The position numbers were made by a program, and so were the translations under genes. Below the pieces are notes generated by a model. The model was not told where the DNA came from, searched no databases, and saw only the letters and a program-made list of their open reading frames with translations. From contig SHBV01000013.1 in the NCBI GenBank assembly GCA_004211885.1, positions 1 to 61,150 on the forward strand: DNA of 61,150 nucleotides. Reading direction: 5' to 3'. Source of the stretch: Verrucomicrobiaceae bacterium (GTDB lineage Bacteria; Verrucomicrobiota; Verrucomicrobiia; Verrucomicrobiales; DEV007). Shown here in pieces: positions 8,673 through 18,245 of this stretch; within the stretch, counting starts at the first letter, position 1, and every line of letters begins with the position of its first letter.

Positions 8673-9581
8673 TCAGGATAAGTAAGTTAAATAAATAAAT
8701 ACAACAGGAGCAGTAAACAGAACACTATCCACTAGGTCCAGCACACCACCAATGCCTGGCAATATATTACCAGAGTCTTTGACCGCAAGACTACGTTTAA
8801 GAACTGACTCAGCCAAATCGCCAAGAGCAGCAATAATCGCAAGAAAAAAACTTAAAATGACAACTGATTGCCATGTAAACAATGGCATTCCATCTTTGAA
8901 TAAATAAAAGATTAAACATCCACCCCCTACAGCAAAAGTTAAGCATCCAAAAATAAATCCTTCCCAGGTCTTACCCGGACTAATATGTGGAATCATCTTA
9001 TGTTTGCCAATGAGCGTTCCAATTAAGTAGGCACCCATATCTGAAAATTTTGTTACGACTAGTAAAAATATAATATAATACTCACCTCCCCGTCCTTCAG
9101 ATGAATCATCATTCAAATAAAGAATTCGAAGCAAAAACGAAATCAATACCGGGATATAGATGAACCCGAATACGGAACCAAAAAACAGGTCCTTAGTATT
9201 AGTTCCATCAATTGGATAGAATAAAAAAAGGGCCGTCAAAACAATCAACAGCAAGGCAATAGCTGCAGAATCAATATACATGGACCCAACATTACATTGC
9301 CCACTTAGGAAATAGGCCATCAAAGACAAATACAGAAAACTAAGGAAGAGAGTAGAAATTCTGACACCTTGAAAGGCAGGAGTTCTTGTGAGGCTTAACA
9401 AACCAAAAAACTCATATATACCCAAGGATCCTATGAGTATAATAATAGAAGAAAAAATTATTGGCCTATCAAAATAAACAGCAGAAGAAATCAAGGCCCA
9501 CAAAACAATTGTACTTAAAGAACGAGCTCGAAAGACGTTGGAGCGGTTATTCTTCGCACCAATATTGGAATGATCAGGCAT
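8673..9581 (-). CDS. cdsA: Phosphatidate cytidylyltransferase
   Basis: An integral membrane enzyme of 302 residues that makes CDP-diacylglycerol from phosphatidate and CTP, the entry to phospholipid head-group synthesis. There are about eight hydrophobic spans. The C-terminal family signature is recognisable as ESVLKRSLAVKD followed by PGIGGVLDLVDS (about residues 258-290). Relative to the textbook pattern PGHGG..DR.D, the His is Ile and the Arg is Leu. KISPGKTWEG-like HISPGKTWEGF is also present in the middle. The start is the ATG at 9581, 27 bases after the upstream GTPase gene. dxr begins 3 bases after its stop. Usually uppS lies just before cdsA; here it does not. Confidence 0.92.
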   Translation of the reverse strand: MPDHSNIGAKNNRSNVFRARSLSTIVLWALISSAVYFDRPIIFSSIIILIGSLGIYEFFGLLSLTRTPAFQGVRISTLFLSFLYLSLMAYFLSGQCNVGSMYIDSAAIALLLIVLTALFLFYPIDGTNTKDLFFGSVFGFIYIPVLISFLLRILYLNDDSSEGRGGEYYIIFLLVVTKFSDMGAYLIGTLIGKHKMIPHISPGKTWEGFIFGCLTFAVGGGCLIFYLFKDGMPLFTWQSVVILSFFLAIIAALGDLAESVLKRSLAVKDSGNILPGIGGVLDLVDSVLFTAPVVFIYLTYLS

Positions 9582-9608
9582 TTAGTTATTTGGTGTAGCT
9601 ATCAGTCA

Positions 9609-11276
9609 TTAAAAAAGAGATTTTGCCAAGATTTTTTTGGCTGTCTTTAGTGCATTTGATACGCAAACACTAGAAATTTTACGTCGGCAAGAGCGTTCTT
9701 CATACTTATTTCGTAACATTAAATTCGCATCCTTATAGGGTTTATAAAATTGTTCAATAGGTGAACTATAAAGTTCCGTGAGCTGCTCTTTTATCCGTTC
9801 TCGAATAGCTGAGGATTCTTGATCATATAATGAGATAACCTTACGCCTCATGTGAATCGACAATATAAAGAAAATCCCAACTATTACCAAAAAAACAAAT
9901 GAAAAACCATGAAAGGGATTTCCCATTTTTGAATGCATAAACCACGAAGAAACAGAGGCTGACAATAATGTGAATAAAGCAAATAGAGAAGAGTATCTTA
10001 ATTTAGAAATTATCTGTTTGAAATTATCACTTTCCATAATTGCTTTTTCAAGAACTCCCTTAGCGGAATTGGATGTCTCATGGCACCAAGTCTCAATTGA
10101 AAATTCCTGAGAATCATTAAAGGATAACAATACAGTATCATCCATCACGTTGCTGGACCCTTTGTCAAAACATTGATCCAGTTCCTTGGTATGCTTTTCT
10201 ATTTTCTGCATAATTAGAGCCTCATGATCCGTTATGCTTTTATTCATACTTTCCAAGATCCGGCGCTTCTGTAAAAAGAAATTCTTACTGCCAATAAAAA
10301 ATAAAATACCAATTAAACTGTTCGACTTAATCAAAACCTTTCTGAGATCTCTTAATTCATTTTTTAGGGTATCAATATCTTTTTTAAAGGCCTTAGCAAA
10401 ATCATGCATCATCTCCTCCTGAGAAAGAGATATCAATTTATCAAGTGACAATAAAAATTCCTCCTCGGTTTTAGTTGTATCGACAGCATTTTCCAACACT
10501 TCAGCTATCTGGTTTGTAGCGTTGGCAAGAGTCAATTCAGCCCGAGCCCGCCTGTTCACAAATGGCTGTCTCTTTTCCAAAGATTTAATAATCCATTCAA
10601 TAAGAAATTGCTTATTATCATTTGATCGATTTAAAAATGAACCGGACGAAGAAATTTGATGGACTTGAATTTCATCATCCAAACTTTTATTACCTGAGCT
10701 CCCGACAAATTCAGCAATAGCCTGTAATTCCTCATCAGTACGTTGATCAGTATTAGTAATGACTGATGTCACCGGACGCTTCGCCCCTATTTCTAAATCA
10801 CTAATAAAGTCAAAAGATTCAGTGTCCCAAGGATCCGTCGCCGTAAAAACCACCAAAACCACATCAGCAATTAGATATGCTTTTCTTAGCAAATCTGGAT
10901 CAGAAGCATGGCGGGTACCCGGGACCTCAATGAACTCAAATTCCTTTAATCCTGAACATGGACGATAAGACTCAGTAAAATCATTCTCAGTCTGATCAAA
11001 TGAACGCACCCCATACCTCCAAAATATGATCGACTCAGATGATTGATTATTGAGAGTTGATAATTTATCCCCTAAAAGCGTTTCAATTAAACTAGTCTTA
11101 CCGCTGCCTTTGGCTCCGATTAACATAACTATTAGGGGGCTATCGAGTGCAGCAGCAGCAGAACTCAGACCTGCCAGTTCGGATTCGGGCATGCCAAGAT
11201 CATGCCCAGTTTCCCTAAAAGTGGTTAATATTTTCCGCAAGCCTTCACGATTAGAAAAGAAATCATCAGCTTGCAT
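9609..11276 (-). CDS. Dynamin-like membrane-associated GTPase
   Basis: A 555-residue P-loop GTPase. G1 is GAKGSGKTSL (about residues 54-63), G3 is degenerate as EVPGTR (about 117-122), and G4 appears as TNTD (about 173-176), which departs from the usual N/TKxD. After the GTPase domain come long helical, coiled-coil-prone segments, a hydrophobic stretch SLIGILFFIGSKNFFL, and a pair of membrane spans at about residues 430-475 separated by a short loop, then a basic helical tail. G domain, helical stalk and paired membrane segments resemble bacterial dynamin-like proteins and related membrane-remodelling GTPases. It precedes cdsA by 27 bases on the same strand, suggesting a link with membrane lipid synthesis. 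Exact function unknown. Confidence 0.7.
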   Translation of the reverse strand: MQADDFFSNREGLRKILTTFRETGHDLGMPESELAGLSSAAAALDSPLIVMLIGAKGSGKTSLIETLLGDKLSTLNNQSSESIIFWRYGVRSFDQTENDFTESYRPCSGLKEFEFIEVPGTRHASDPDLLRKAYLIADVVLVVFTATDPWDTESFDFISDLEIGAKRPVTSVITNTDQRTDEELQAIAEFVGSSGNKSLDDEIQVHQISSSGSFLNRSNDNKQFLIEWIIKSLEKRQPFVNRRARAELTLANATNQIAEVLENAVDTTKTEEEFLLSLDKLISLSQEEMMHDFAKAFKKDIDTLKNELRDLRKVLIKSNSLIGILFFIGSKNFFLQKRRILESMNKSITDHEALIMQKIEKHTKELDQCFDKGSSNVMDDTVLLSFNDSQEFSIETWCHETSNSAKGVLEKAIMESDNFKQIISKLRYSSLFALFTLLSASVSSWFMHSKMGNPFHGFSFVFLVIVGIFFILSIHMRRKVISLYDQESSAIRERIKEQLTELYSSPIEQFYKPYKDANLMLRNKYEERSCRRKISSVCVSNALKTAKKILAKSLF

Positions 11277-11331
11277 GATGTAAGCTTAGCAGGATTTTCT
11301 TTCAGTGTAAATCTACTTGGAAATGCTCCTT

Positions 11332-12237
11332 TTATTGGTCTCGTTTTTTCCCATTTAAAGGAATCGAACTGCTAAGTAAATTATTATCATTGCTAGAAAT
11401 TCTAGCTACGCTTCGCCGCTCTATAGCTATGAGCTGACTGACAGTCACAAATCGATAACCATTGGATAGCAAACCATCAAGTGCCCTGGGCATTGCTGCG
11501 ATTGTCGGTCCATGGATATCATGAGCAAGTACAATCTCACCAGGATCCGTTTCTGAAATAATACGACGAGCCACTACATCAGATCCTGGACGCTTCCAAT
11601 CCTCAGGATCAACGGCCCACATGATTGTGCTATATCCAAATTCTTTTTTCAACCAGACCTTAACTCGATCGTTTATATGTCCACCAGGAGGACGGAGAAT
11701 ACGGGGTTTAACTCCACAAGCCGCTACAATCGCCTTCTCGCAACCAAGCACTTCCGCTCTTGCCTCTTCAATACTAATTCTACTTAGATACTTATGATTT
11801 ACAGTATGGTTCCCAATCTCATGCCCCTCAGCAATTATTCTTCTAATTAACTGCGGGTACCGCCGAGCATTTGTCCCCACAACAAAAAAAGTGGCTCGTA
11901 TATTTCTTCTTTTGAGGATGTCAAGTAATCGAGGAGTATGAACTGGGTGTGGGCCATCATCGAAAGTCATAGCAATGAATGGCCCTTCAGTTCTTACGCG
12001 CGAGTAAGTCAAAGAACGGGCCAGTCTAGGATCTACCCGAATATTAATATTTGGATTTTGAAGGGGAGCTGATTTTTTTTTCTGCCGCCCACCAAACAAA
12101 CCACGCCTCTTCCCTTCCCCATCTAAATAGGCTGTATTATCACTATTTTCATATTTCCCCCCAGTGGATGAACATCCTAACATGAGAATGATAGCAAGGG
12201 TAAGAAATCCTAATTGAGTTATTGGAGAGGTTCTCAT
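11332..12237 (-). CDS. Secreted polysaccharide deacetylase (NodB-type, CE4)
   Basis: A 301-residue exported enzyme expected to de-N-acetylate a polysaccharide such as peptidoglycan or chitin/PNAG-like polymers. The N-terminus has a hydrophobic signal ending near Cys22 (LMLGCSS), suggesting a lipoprotein although the lipobox is not ideal. CE4 motifs occur in order: TFDDGP (91-96; the second Asp would bind metal), HEIGNHTVNH (139-148; two metal His), RPPGG (182-186) and LAHDIH (237-242). All catalytic and metal residues are conserved, so it should be active. The C-terminal tail is basic and Ser/Asn-rich. It is transcribed divergently from the HExxH gene at 12423. Confidence 0.92.
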   Translation of the reverse strand: MRTSPITQLGFLTLAIILMLGCSSTGGKYENSDNTAYLDGEGKRRGLFGGRQKKKSAPLQNPNINIRVDPRLARSLTYSRVRTEGPFIAMTFDDGPHPVHTPRLLDILKRRNIRATFFVVGTNARRYPQLIRRIIAEGHEIGNHTVNHKYLSRISIEEARAEVLGCEKAIVAACGVKPRILRPPGGHINDRVKVWLKKEFGYSTIMWAVDPEDWKRPGSDVVARRIISETDPGEIVLAHDIHGPTIAAMPRALDGLLSNGYRFVTVSQLIAIERRSVARISSNDNNLLSSSIPLNGKKRDQ

Positions 12238-12368
12238 AAATAGTTAACAAACCTTAACTTTAGCATTTTTATCAAACAACGCGAGTAGGAAACATAAATA
12301 ATAATTCGGCTTTCAATGGACTCACACTAACTACCAACTAACAGGCTCATTCTGAAAGTTTTATTTAG

Positions 12369-12406
12369 TATAATCCTTTCATTTGGTTGATGATAAAGTG
12401 AAAGGA
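12369..12406 (+). promoter_or_regulatory. TATAAT box followed by an 8-bp inverted repeat
   Basis: A perfect TATAAT lies at 12369-12374. Starting at its last base is a perfect inverted repeat, TCCTTTCA (12374-12381) and TGAAAGGA (12399-12406), with a 17-base spacer. No good -35 hexamer is seen at 16-18 bp spacing. The dyad would span the transcription start and early leader of the HExxH gene (start 12423), as expected for an operator or a leader hairpin. The assignment is by position and pattern only. Confidence 0.35.
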
Positions 12407-12422
12407 CTTTGTATTCGTAACA

Positions 12423-13427
12423 ATGAAAATGGGAGCAATAATCGTGGCGTTACTTGCGATGCAATCTTTGAACTATTCGAAGCCTTGGCCTCAAAAATTT
12501 GATGCTCCTAAAGCCAAATGGACTGAATTGAAAACCTTAAAAGGATATAACTACGCCACTCATTCATATCTCATTATTGCCGACCAAAGGATCAGGCAAA
12601 CTAGAGTTACTGAAATTGCAACTCTAGCAGAATCCGTTCAACATGTGCTAGTTTTATTTCCACTACACCTTATTTCCACAGGACCGCTAGCAAATAAAAA
12701 TAAACATTTGGTACGTATTTTTAATAAGAATTCAGAATACCTTAAATCAGGAGCGCCTAAAGGAACGATAGGATATTTCGATGGGCACAGCAAAGAGGTA
12801 AAAGTAAGTCTAGAGCATTTAATAGAAACAAAGAACAACGGTTCAAACCTACAACCTCGTCAACGTTATCGGCTACTCGTTCACGAACTAATCCATCAAG
12901 CCATGGGAGACCAATTCTATGCATTACCAACATGGCTGACTGAGGGAATAGCAGAATATTTTTCAGCTCTCCAATATGCACCAGGCCGATATAGGTTTAT
13001 TAATTGTTCAAAGCAAATTATTCAACACCTCAATGTAAACTGGTTACATGAAGAGCAGCCGACAGTAGTGATTCCATCCATGCAGAATCTCACAATGATG
13101 TCCACTCACACTTGGGCAAAAGACAACAGAATGAATGAAAACAATGCTTATGCAAAATACGCGGGAGCTTTATTTTTAACTCACTATCAAATGGAACTTG
13201 CCTCTCGTAATCTTGGAGGACTTAGAAATTTTCTTGAGAATTCAGTCGTTAATATTCATGAACATAAAAAAAAATCTGTTCGTTTTATTCCTTCTGATCA
13301 GGCAATACTTTGGGAAGGCAAATCGTTCAATAAAACTGAGTCACAAATCTGCAAGTATTGGGAAAAGAGAGGTTTGACTCTCCATTTTTCTGGAAAAAAT
13401 CAAACTACCCGACCAATTGATAAATGA
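12423..13427 (+). CDS. Secreted HExxH metallopeptidase-like protein (DUF1570/MA-clan-like)
   Basis: A 334-residue protein with a probable signal peptide (MKMGAIIVALLAMQSLNYSKP). The zinc motif HELIH lies at about residues 154-158, followed about 20 residues later by WLTEGIAEYF, in which the Glu would be the third metal ligand. This H-E-x-x-H plus downstream Glu pattern is that of gluzincin (clan MA) peptidases, and the EGIAEYF phrasing resembles DUF1570 and related peptidase-MA-like secreted proteins of Planctomycetes and Verrucomicrobia. The substrate is unknown. It converges with the LRR-cytochrome gene, with three bases between the stop codons. Confidence 0.72.
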   Translation: MKMGAIIVALLAMQSLNYSKPWPQKFDAPKAKWTELKTLKGYNYATHSYLIIADQRIRQTRVTEIATLAESVQHVLVLFPLHLISTGPLANKNKHLVRIFNKNSEYLKSGAPKGTIGYFDGHSKEVKVSLEHLIETKNNGSNLQPRQRYRLLVHELIHQAMGDQFYALPTWLTEGIAEYFSALQYAPGRYRFINCSKQIIQHLNVNWLHEEQPTVVIPSMQNLTMMSTHTWAKDNRMNENNAYAKYAGALFLTHYQMELASRNLGGLRNFLENSVVNIHEHKKKSVRFIPSDQAILWEGKSFNKTESQICKYWEKRGLTLHFSGKNQTTRPIDK

Positions 13428-13430
13428 CAA

Positions 13431-14462
13431 TTATCCTTTTTTGGGCTCTTCGGGCTTGTCCTCTTTCTTGGGTTCTTTCCAACCCATGTTAACGGTCAGG
13501 CCCGGAATCGCTTCTTTCAATTTATTGGCTCCAGCTTCAGTTACACCGGTCTGCCACACATATAATTTTTTTAATTTCTTTAATCCTTTGAGATGTTCTA
13601 AACCTGCATCTGTTACTTTGGTTCCATAAACATTTAGATACTCAAGATTTGAAAGTTTTCCTACATGCTGAAGCATTTGGTCAGTTATTCCCGTATTCTC
13701 AAGGTGTAATTTAGTTAGCATTGATAATTGGCCCACATCAGATGCGGATTGATCAGTGATACCGCTACGAGATACGTCTAACCATGTGAGATGAGTTTTG
13801 ACTGGGATCAAAAGTTTAACCTGGGCGTCATTAAAACTTTTGGCAACATTAATAGCGTTAACAGATAAATATTTAGTGTCTTGAGCAAGCTGCATAATAA
13901 GTACTCCTGCCTTATCTATTGCTCCTACTGCACCTGCATCAGCAGGTTGCTCCAGATCAGGAAGGTTAAATGCTTTCGTAATGGTCACCTGCTTAGGCTT
14001 AGAATAAACAAGACCGGCAATAATTGTTCCAAGATCAGCGGGAACATTAAGTTCGGAGATTTTTTTATCAAAACTGGCTCCTTCTGCTATCCACCAGTTA
14101 ATAATCTTTTTCTGTTCTGCGCTGAGGCGATCCTTGCCTTCCGGGGGCATCACATCCTCGTCATCGTCAGGCAGCATAATACGCTCAATGAGAGTACTAT
14201 CTTCTGCTTTACCTCCTACGACAGTTTCACTCTTCTGTATTTCATCCTGTGTATGTAAACGAATCTTTCCTTTTGCCTTATTTGCTCCATGACATCCTGT
14301 GCATCTTGATGCAAGGATCGGTGCAATGACATGTTCATATGCCTTATCGGTTTCAGGATTAACTTTTCTTTTTTCATCCTCAGCAGAAGCATTCTGAATC
14401 ATGAAACTGACTGCTGATAGAGCAGTAATTGTAATAATAGCGATGAGTTTTTGTAGCAGCAT
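13431..14462 (-). CDS. Planctomycete-type cytochrome c domain fused to leucine-rich repeats
   Basis: A 343-residue exported protein. A signal peptide (about 1-27, ending NASAE) is followed by a PSCyt1-like haem domain with CTGCH at 54-58 and the PPEGKDRLS...INWWIAEGA segment typical of this domain (the LSxEQ..II..WI pattern). From about residue 190 to 320 there are four to five LRRs (LTWLDVSRSGITD, LTKLHLENTGITD, LEYLNVYGTKVTD, LKKLYVWQTGVTE). The tail is Lys/Pro/Glu rich. The cytochrome domain probably transfers electrons or senses ligand in the periplasm, with LRRs as a binding surface; partners are unknown. It lies downstream of gatB on the same strand but 179 bp away, so it is probably transcribed separately. 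Confidence 0.85.
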   Translation of the reverse strand: MLLQKLIAIITITALSAVSFMIQNASAEDEKRKVNPETDKAYEHVIAPILASRCTGCHGANKAKGKIRLHTQDEIQKSETVVGGKAEDSTLIERIMLPDDDEDVMPPEGKDRLSAEQKKIINWWIAEGASFDKKISELNVPADLGTIIAGLVYSKPKQVTITKAFNLPDLEQPADAGAVGAIDKAGVLIMQLAQDTKYLSVNAINVAKSFNDAQVKLLIPVKTHLTWLDVSRSGITDQSASDVGQLSMLTKLHLENTGITDQMLQHVGKLSNLEYLNVYGTKVTDAGLEHLKGLKKLKKLYVWQTGVTEAGANKLKEAIPGLTVNMGWKEPKKEDKPEEPKKG

Positions 14463-14641
14463 AAAAATTTTAGGTTTTGCAGTTTACTTCCCTATCGTCA
14501 GGAAAATCACATAATAATATAGGGTTATTTTGTGGTTGAGAGAAAAAGAAGTCAATTCCTCATGTACTCTAGTGCATGAACGCAATGATTCAAAAAAAAG
14601 ATCTATTTAAAAACCGAAAAAATCCAAACACTGAAATCAGG

Positions 14642-16093
14642 TTATAGAATCTTTTCACGTAATAAATCACCTATAATTTTTGGGTTAGCTTTTCCCTCAC
14701 TTGCTTTCATTACCTGCCCAGTTAGCCAGTTAATGAGCTTCTCGTTCCCTCCTTGGATCTCTTTAACTTTTTCAGGGTTATTAACAATGACTTCTTCTAC
14801 TATAGATTCAATGAGGGTAGAATCGGCAGGCTCAAACCCAAGTTCGGTAATTATATCTTGAGGATTCTTATCAGGATTATCAAATAGCACTGCAAAAATT
14901 TCTTTTGCCTGATTATTAGAGATTTTCCCCGATTCAACTAATTTAATAATTAAAGCAAGTTTTGAAGGACTGACAGGACATTGAGCAACTTTAAGATCAC
15001 GCTCGTTCAAGACTGCTAACACGTTATTGATGACCCAATTTGCCACTTTCTTCTTCGCATCGGATTCATTTGCAGTTTCTTCAAAATATAAGGCTAAATC
15101 CCGGTCACTCGAAAGGACGCTAGCATCATATTGACTGACAGAAAAATCTCTTACGAACCGCTCTGCTTTTTGATGGGGTAGTTCAGGAACCTGAAGACTC
15201 ATTTTTTTAATAATTTCTTCAGTCTTCACAGGCAAAAGGTCCGGGTCCGGAAAATATCTATAATCATGAGCGTCTTCCTTAGTTCTCATTTGTTGAGTCT
15301 CACCTATATCATCATCCCATCGGCGCGTGGACTGCACGAGTTCTCCACCATCTTTAACTACGCGAATCTGACGACTAATTTCGTAATGCAGAGCACGACG
15401 CACGGCACTTACAGAATTCATATTTTTCAGCTCTATTTTCACGCCTAACTCTTGCTGAGAGTCAGGCCTAATCGAAACATTAACATCACACCGCATTTGT
15501 CCTTTTTCCATATCAGCATCTGAAAGATCTCCATAAATTAATATCTGCCTAAGAGAATTCAAGTAAGCAAAGGCTTCCTCCGCTGAGGTGATTTCTGGCT
15601 CACTAACAATTTCCATGAGTGGAGTTCCCGCACGATTAAAATCAATAGAGGTTCCTTGAGACGAATGCGTACTCTTTGCTACGTCTTCCTCAAGATGAAT
15701 CCGAGTCAGCCCAATCACTTTGCCAGACTCTTGAATATCTTTCTGTGCATCTTTCGGATAACAATGATCATAAAGTGGAACTCCTCCACCCAAACAAAGG
15801 GGCAAATCAAACTGACTGATTTGATAATTTTTAGGCATGTCGGGATAGAAGTAATTTTTCCGATCCCACTTACTGATGGGGGGAGTCTCGCACCCAAGCA
15901 TAATTCCAGCCAAGACCGTTCTCTCTATCGCTCCCCTATTAAGAACAGGCAAGGCACCAGGCAAACCAAGACAAGTAGGACACGTATTCTTATTTGGCTC
16001 ATCACCAAAACTTACAGGACATGAACAAAACATTTTGCTTTGCGTCTTCAGCTGCACATGAACCTCCAAACCTATAGTAGTAATATATTGCAC
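14642..16093 (-). CDS. gatB: Aspartyl/glutamyl-tRNA amidotransferase subunit B
   Basis: The kinase/tRNA-binding subunit of the GatCAB complex, which converts mischarged Glu-tRNA(Gln) or Asp-tRNA(Asn) to the correct amide. The N-terminal signature IGLEVHVQLKTQSKMFC is followed by paired zinc cysteines (CSCP and CPTCLGLPG), then NYFYPDMPKNYQISQ, GTPLMEIVSEPE, and the C-terminal YqeY-like domain ending GKANPKIIGDLL. The frame can open with TTG at 16120, overlapping the cvpA-like stop. The GTG at 16093 (giving MQYITTIGLEVHVQ) matches the usual N-terminus better and I chose it. gatA and gatC are not in the window. Confidence 0.95.
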   Translation of the reverse strand: MQYITTIGLEVHVQLKTQSKMFCSCPVSFGDEPNKNTCPTCLGLPGALPVLNRGAIERTVLAGIMLGCETPPISKWDRKNYFYPDMPKNYQISQFDLPLCLGGGVPLYDHCYPKDAQKDIQESGKVIGLTRIHLEEDVAKSTHSSQGTSIDFNRAGTPLMEIVSEPEITSAEEAFAYLNSLRQILIYGDLSDADMEKGQMRCDVNVSIRPDSQQELGVKIELKNMNSVSAVRRALHYEISRQIRVVKDGGELVQSTRRWDDDIGETQQMRTKEDAHDYRYFPDPDLLPVKTEEIIKKMSLQVPELPHQKAERFVRDFSVSQYDASVLSSDRDLALYFEETANESDAKKKVANWVINNVLAVLNERDLKVAQCPVSPSKLALIIKLVESGKISNNQAKEIFAVLFDNPDKNPQDIITELGFEPADSTLIESIVEEVIVNNPEKVKEIQGGNEKLINWLTGQVMKASEGKANPKIIGDLLREKIL

Positions 16094-16116
16094 TTTTTTA
16101 TGATGTTGGATTAAGA

Positions 16117-17022
16117 TCAAGGATCAAGTCGCAATCTACTTTGCCTCCTAACAAGCAATCCTTGTTCTTCTCTGTAAAGTGATTTGTCCACTATCTCTTC
16201 CACTGGCACTGGCAAGTCATCAAGTAACTTATTGAACTTCGGATCAGATGCTGTCGCTCTAATCTTAGGGTGATTCAACAAACGGATATAGTCTCCATCC
16301 TTAATTAATCCAGCCACTTCAGGATCGTCAGCGAGGTCTCGAAGCCCTGGCGTCCTTAGTACCCTTGAAATCTTTGGATGTTTGGATAATTCTCCTCCAG
16401 CCGAATCATCTTTCAAAGTGACTAGAAAATTTGATATCGCACCCTTAGCACGCGCAGAAAGTGGATCAATTTTACCAATGACTTTTCCTATCCAATCCCT
16501 TTCTAAAGCATAATTCCAACGAGCCCAAAAAGGCCTTTGAGCCGCATTTAATCCAGGCTGAACAGACACACCTTCTTTAGTATGTTCGACAGAAAAAAGC
16601 GTGCCTACAGTCCATAATGCCACTCCTAAAACAAATATGAGTGCAGTTGCAGGAATTAAGCTCAACACCATACCCACGGGCCCTCGAAGGATCCTTTTCT
16701 TTTCTTTTTTTCTGAATGGACTCAAAACAAAGGCCCCAGCGAGTAATCGCAAAAATAAATAGACACAAAATGCAGAACCTAAAGTAAGAGAAAAGATTAG
16801 TAGAGGTGAAGGATTATCTATCACATGAGATAACCATTCAGGCAAAAGAGGATAAATGGTATAAGCACAATAAACGCCAATCATCATACATGCCAATCCA
16901 ACAAACATCCCAATGACTCCGCGTAAAAAAGCAATCGTGGCAATTAGAATAACGAGAGCAATAGACAAAGTGGTGAAATTAATCGGAAAAGGCAAAGCTC
17001 CATTAAAAAGATCGGATTCCAT
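16117..17022 (-). CDS. CvpA-family membrane protein
   Basis: A 301-residue protein with four hydrophobic spans in its N-terminal 160 residues (about 16-36, 36-57, 70-92 and 117-140). The first contains the ALVILIATIAFLRGVIGMF pattern of CvpA/colicin V production family proteins. The C-terminal half is soluble, charged and contains KISRVLRTPGLRDLADDPEV and HPKIRATASDPKFNKLLDDL, a repeated DPEV/DPKF helical phrase. CvpA proteins are associated with cell envelope integrity, but the biochemical role is not settled. The gene is immediately upstream of gatB and probably co-transcribed with it. Confidence 0.65.
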   Translation of the reverse strand: MESDLFNGALPFPINFTTLSIALVILIATIAFLRGVIGMFVGLACMMIGVYCAYTIYPLLPEWLSHVIDNPSPLLIFSLTLGSAFCVYLFLRLLAGAFVLSPFRKKEKKRILRGPVGMVLSLIPATALIFVLGVALWTVGTLFSVEHTKEGVSVQPGLNAAQRPFWARWNYALERDWIGKVIGKIDPLSARAKGAISNFLVTLKDDSAGGELSKHPKISRVLRTPGLRDLADDPEVAGLIKDGDYIRLLNHPKIRATASDPKFNKLLDDLPVPVEEIVDKSLYREEQGLLVRRQSRLRLDP

Positions 17023-17069
17023 TTATCTTTAGTAATTATCAAGTATCCAATAAAAACAGGTCATGTCAT

Positions 17070-18161
17070 TCATGCGCCACCGCATTGCCCCCTTTGCCGA
17101 AGAGCATGATCACACATCACCAATGCAACCATAGCTTCAACCATGGGAACGGCTCTCGGCAAAACACAAGGGTCATGCCTACCCCGTCCTTTGAGAGTTG
17201 TTTCTTCACCTGAAGAATTGACTGTTTCCTGCTCAGTCATGATGGTAGCCGTAGGCTTAAATGCTACTCTAAAGATAACATTTTCACCATTACTTATACC
17301 ACCTTGAATGCCTCCTGAATAATTAGACTTTGTTCTGACGCGGTCCTCATCCATATAAAAAGCGTCATTATGTTCCTTACCTGACATACGTACTCCCTCA
17401 AACCCAGAGCCAATCTCAAATCCTTTTGTGGCAGGCAAACTCATCATCGCCTTAGCGAGGTCAGCCTCTAGTTTGTCAAATACCGGATCCCCGAGCCCAG
17501 TAGGCACTCCTCGTACTACGCATTCGACTATTCCCCCCAATGAATTGCCATTAGATCTGGCCTCTTTGATGCGTTCGATCATTTTTTCAGCAGCAACGGG
17601 ATCTCCACAACGCACAATATTAGATTCTACATCTGAACGGGTCAGCGCCGCAAGATCCGCATCTCCAACAATGTCCTGAACTACCAATACATGCGCCACT
17701 ATATCAAATTTCTCGCTGAATTGCTTACGAATGACCTCATTAGCAATCGCGCCAGCAGCAACACGTCCAATAGTTTCTCGGGCAGAGGCTCTGCCCCCTC
17801 CTTGCCAATTCCTTAAACCATATTTCGAATCATAGGTGAAGTCAGCGTGAGAGGGGCGATACTTATGAGCCATCTCAGAATATGATTCAGGCCTCGCATC
17901 CTTATTTCGAACTAGGACAGATATTGGAGTTCCTAATGTCTTGCCTTCAAAGGTGCCTGAAAGGATTTCGCAACGGTCATCCTCATCCCTAGGAGTTACA
18001 ATCTCACTTTGGCCTGGACGACGACGGTCCAATTCAATTTGTATCTGTTCTTCTGAAATCTCAATGCCTGGAGGACATCCATCAATGACGACTCCAACGC
18101 CCCCACCATGAGATTCCCCAAAAGTAGTAATTCGAAAGCTATGACCAAAAGTATTAGGCAT
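17070..18161 (-). CDS. aroC: Chorismate synthase
   Basis: The FMN-dependent lyase that makes chorismate from EPSP, the last shikimate-pathway step. Family signatures are [18 protein letters not shown] near the N-terminus, [16 protein letters not shown], the Arg/Gly-rich [26 protein letters not shown] segment (split here as [10 protein letters not shown] and [18 protein letters not shown]) and [17 protein letters not shown]. The family start [19 protein letters not shown] corresponds to the ATG at 18161, which I prefer to the ATG at 18182. With aroK at 52370 there are two shikimate-pathway genes in the window, but far apart. Confidence 0.97.
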   Translation of the reverse strand: MPNTFGHSFRITTFGESHGGGVGVVIDGCPPGIEISEEQIQIELDRRRPGQSEIVTPRDEDDRCEILSGTFEGKTLGTPISVLVRNKDARPESYSEMAHKYRPSHADFTYDSKYGLRNWQGGGRASARETIGRVAAGAIANEVIRKQFSEKFDIVAHVLVVQDIVGDADLAALTRSDVESNIVRCGDPVAAEKMIERIKEARSNGNSLGGIVECVVRGVPTGLGDPVFDKLEADLAKAMMSLPATKGFEIGSGFEGVRMSGKEHNDAFYMDEDRVRTKSNYSGGIQGGISNGENVIFRVAFKPTATIMTEQETVNSSGEETTLKGRGRHDPCVLPRAVPMVEAMVALVMCDHALRQRGQCGGA

Positions 18162-18245
18162 TAGAGTATAAAAATAGCCCACGAACCAATGCTTTCCAAA
18201 TTATTAGTCTCATATAGAATATTATTAAAGGACAACTCTTAATTT

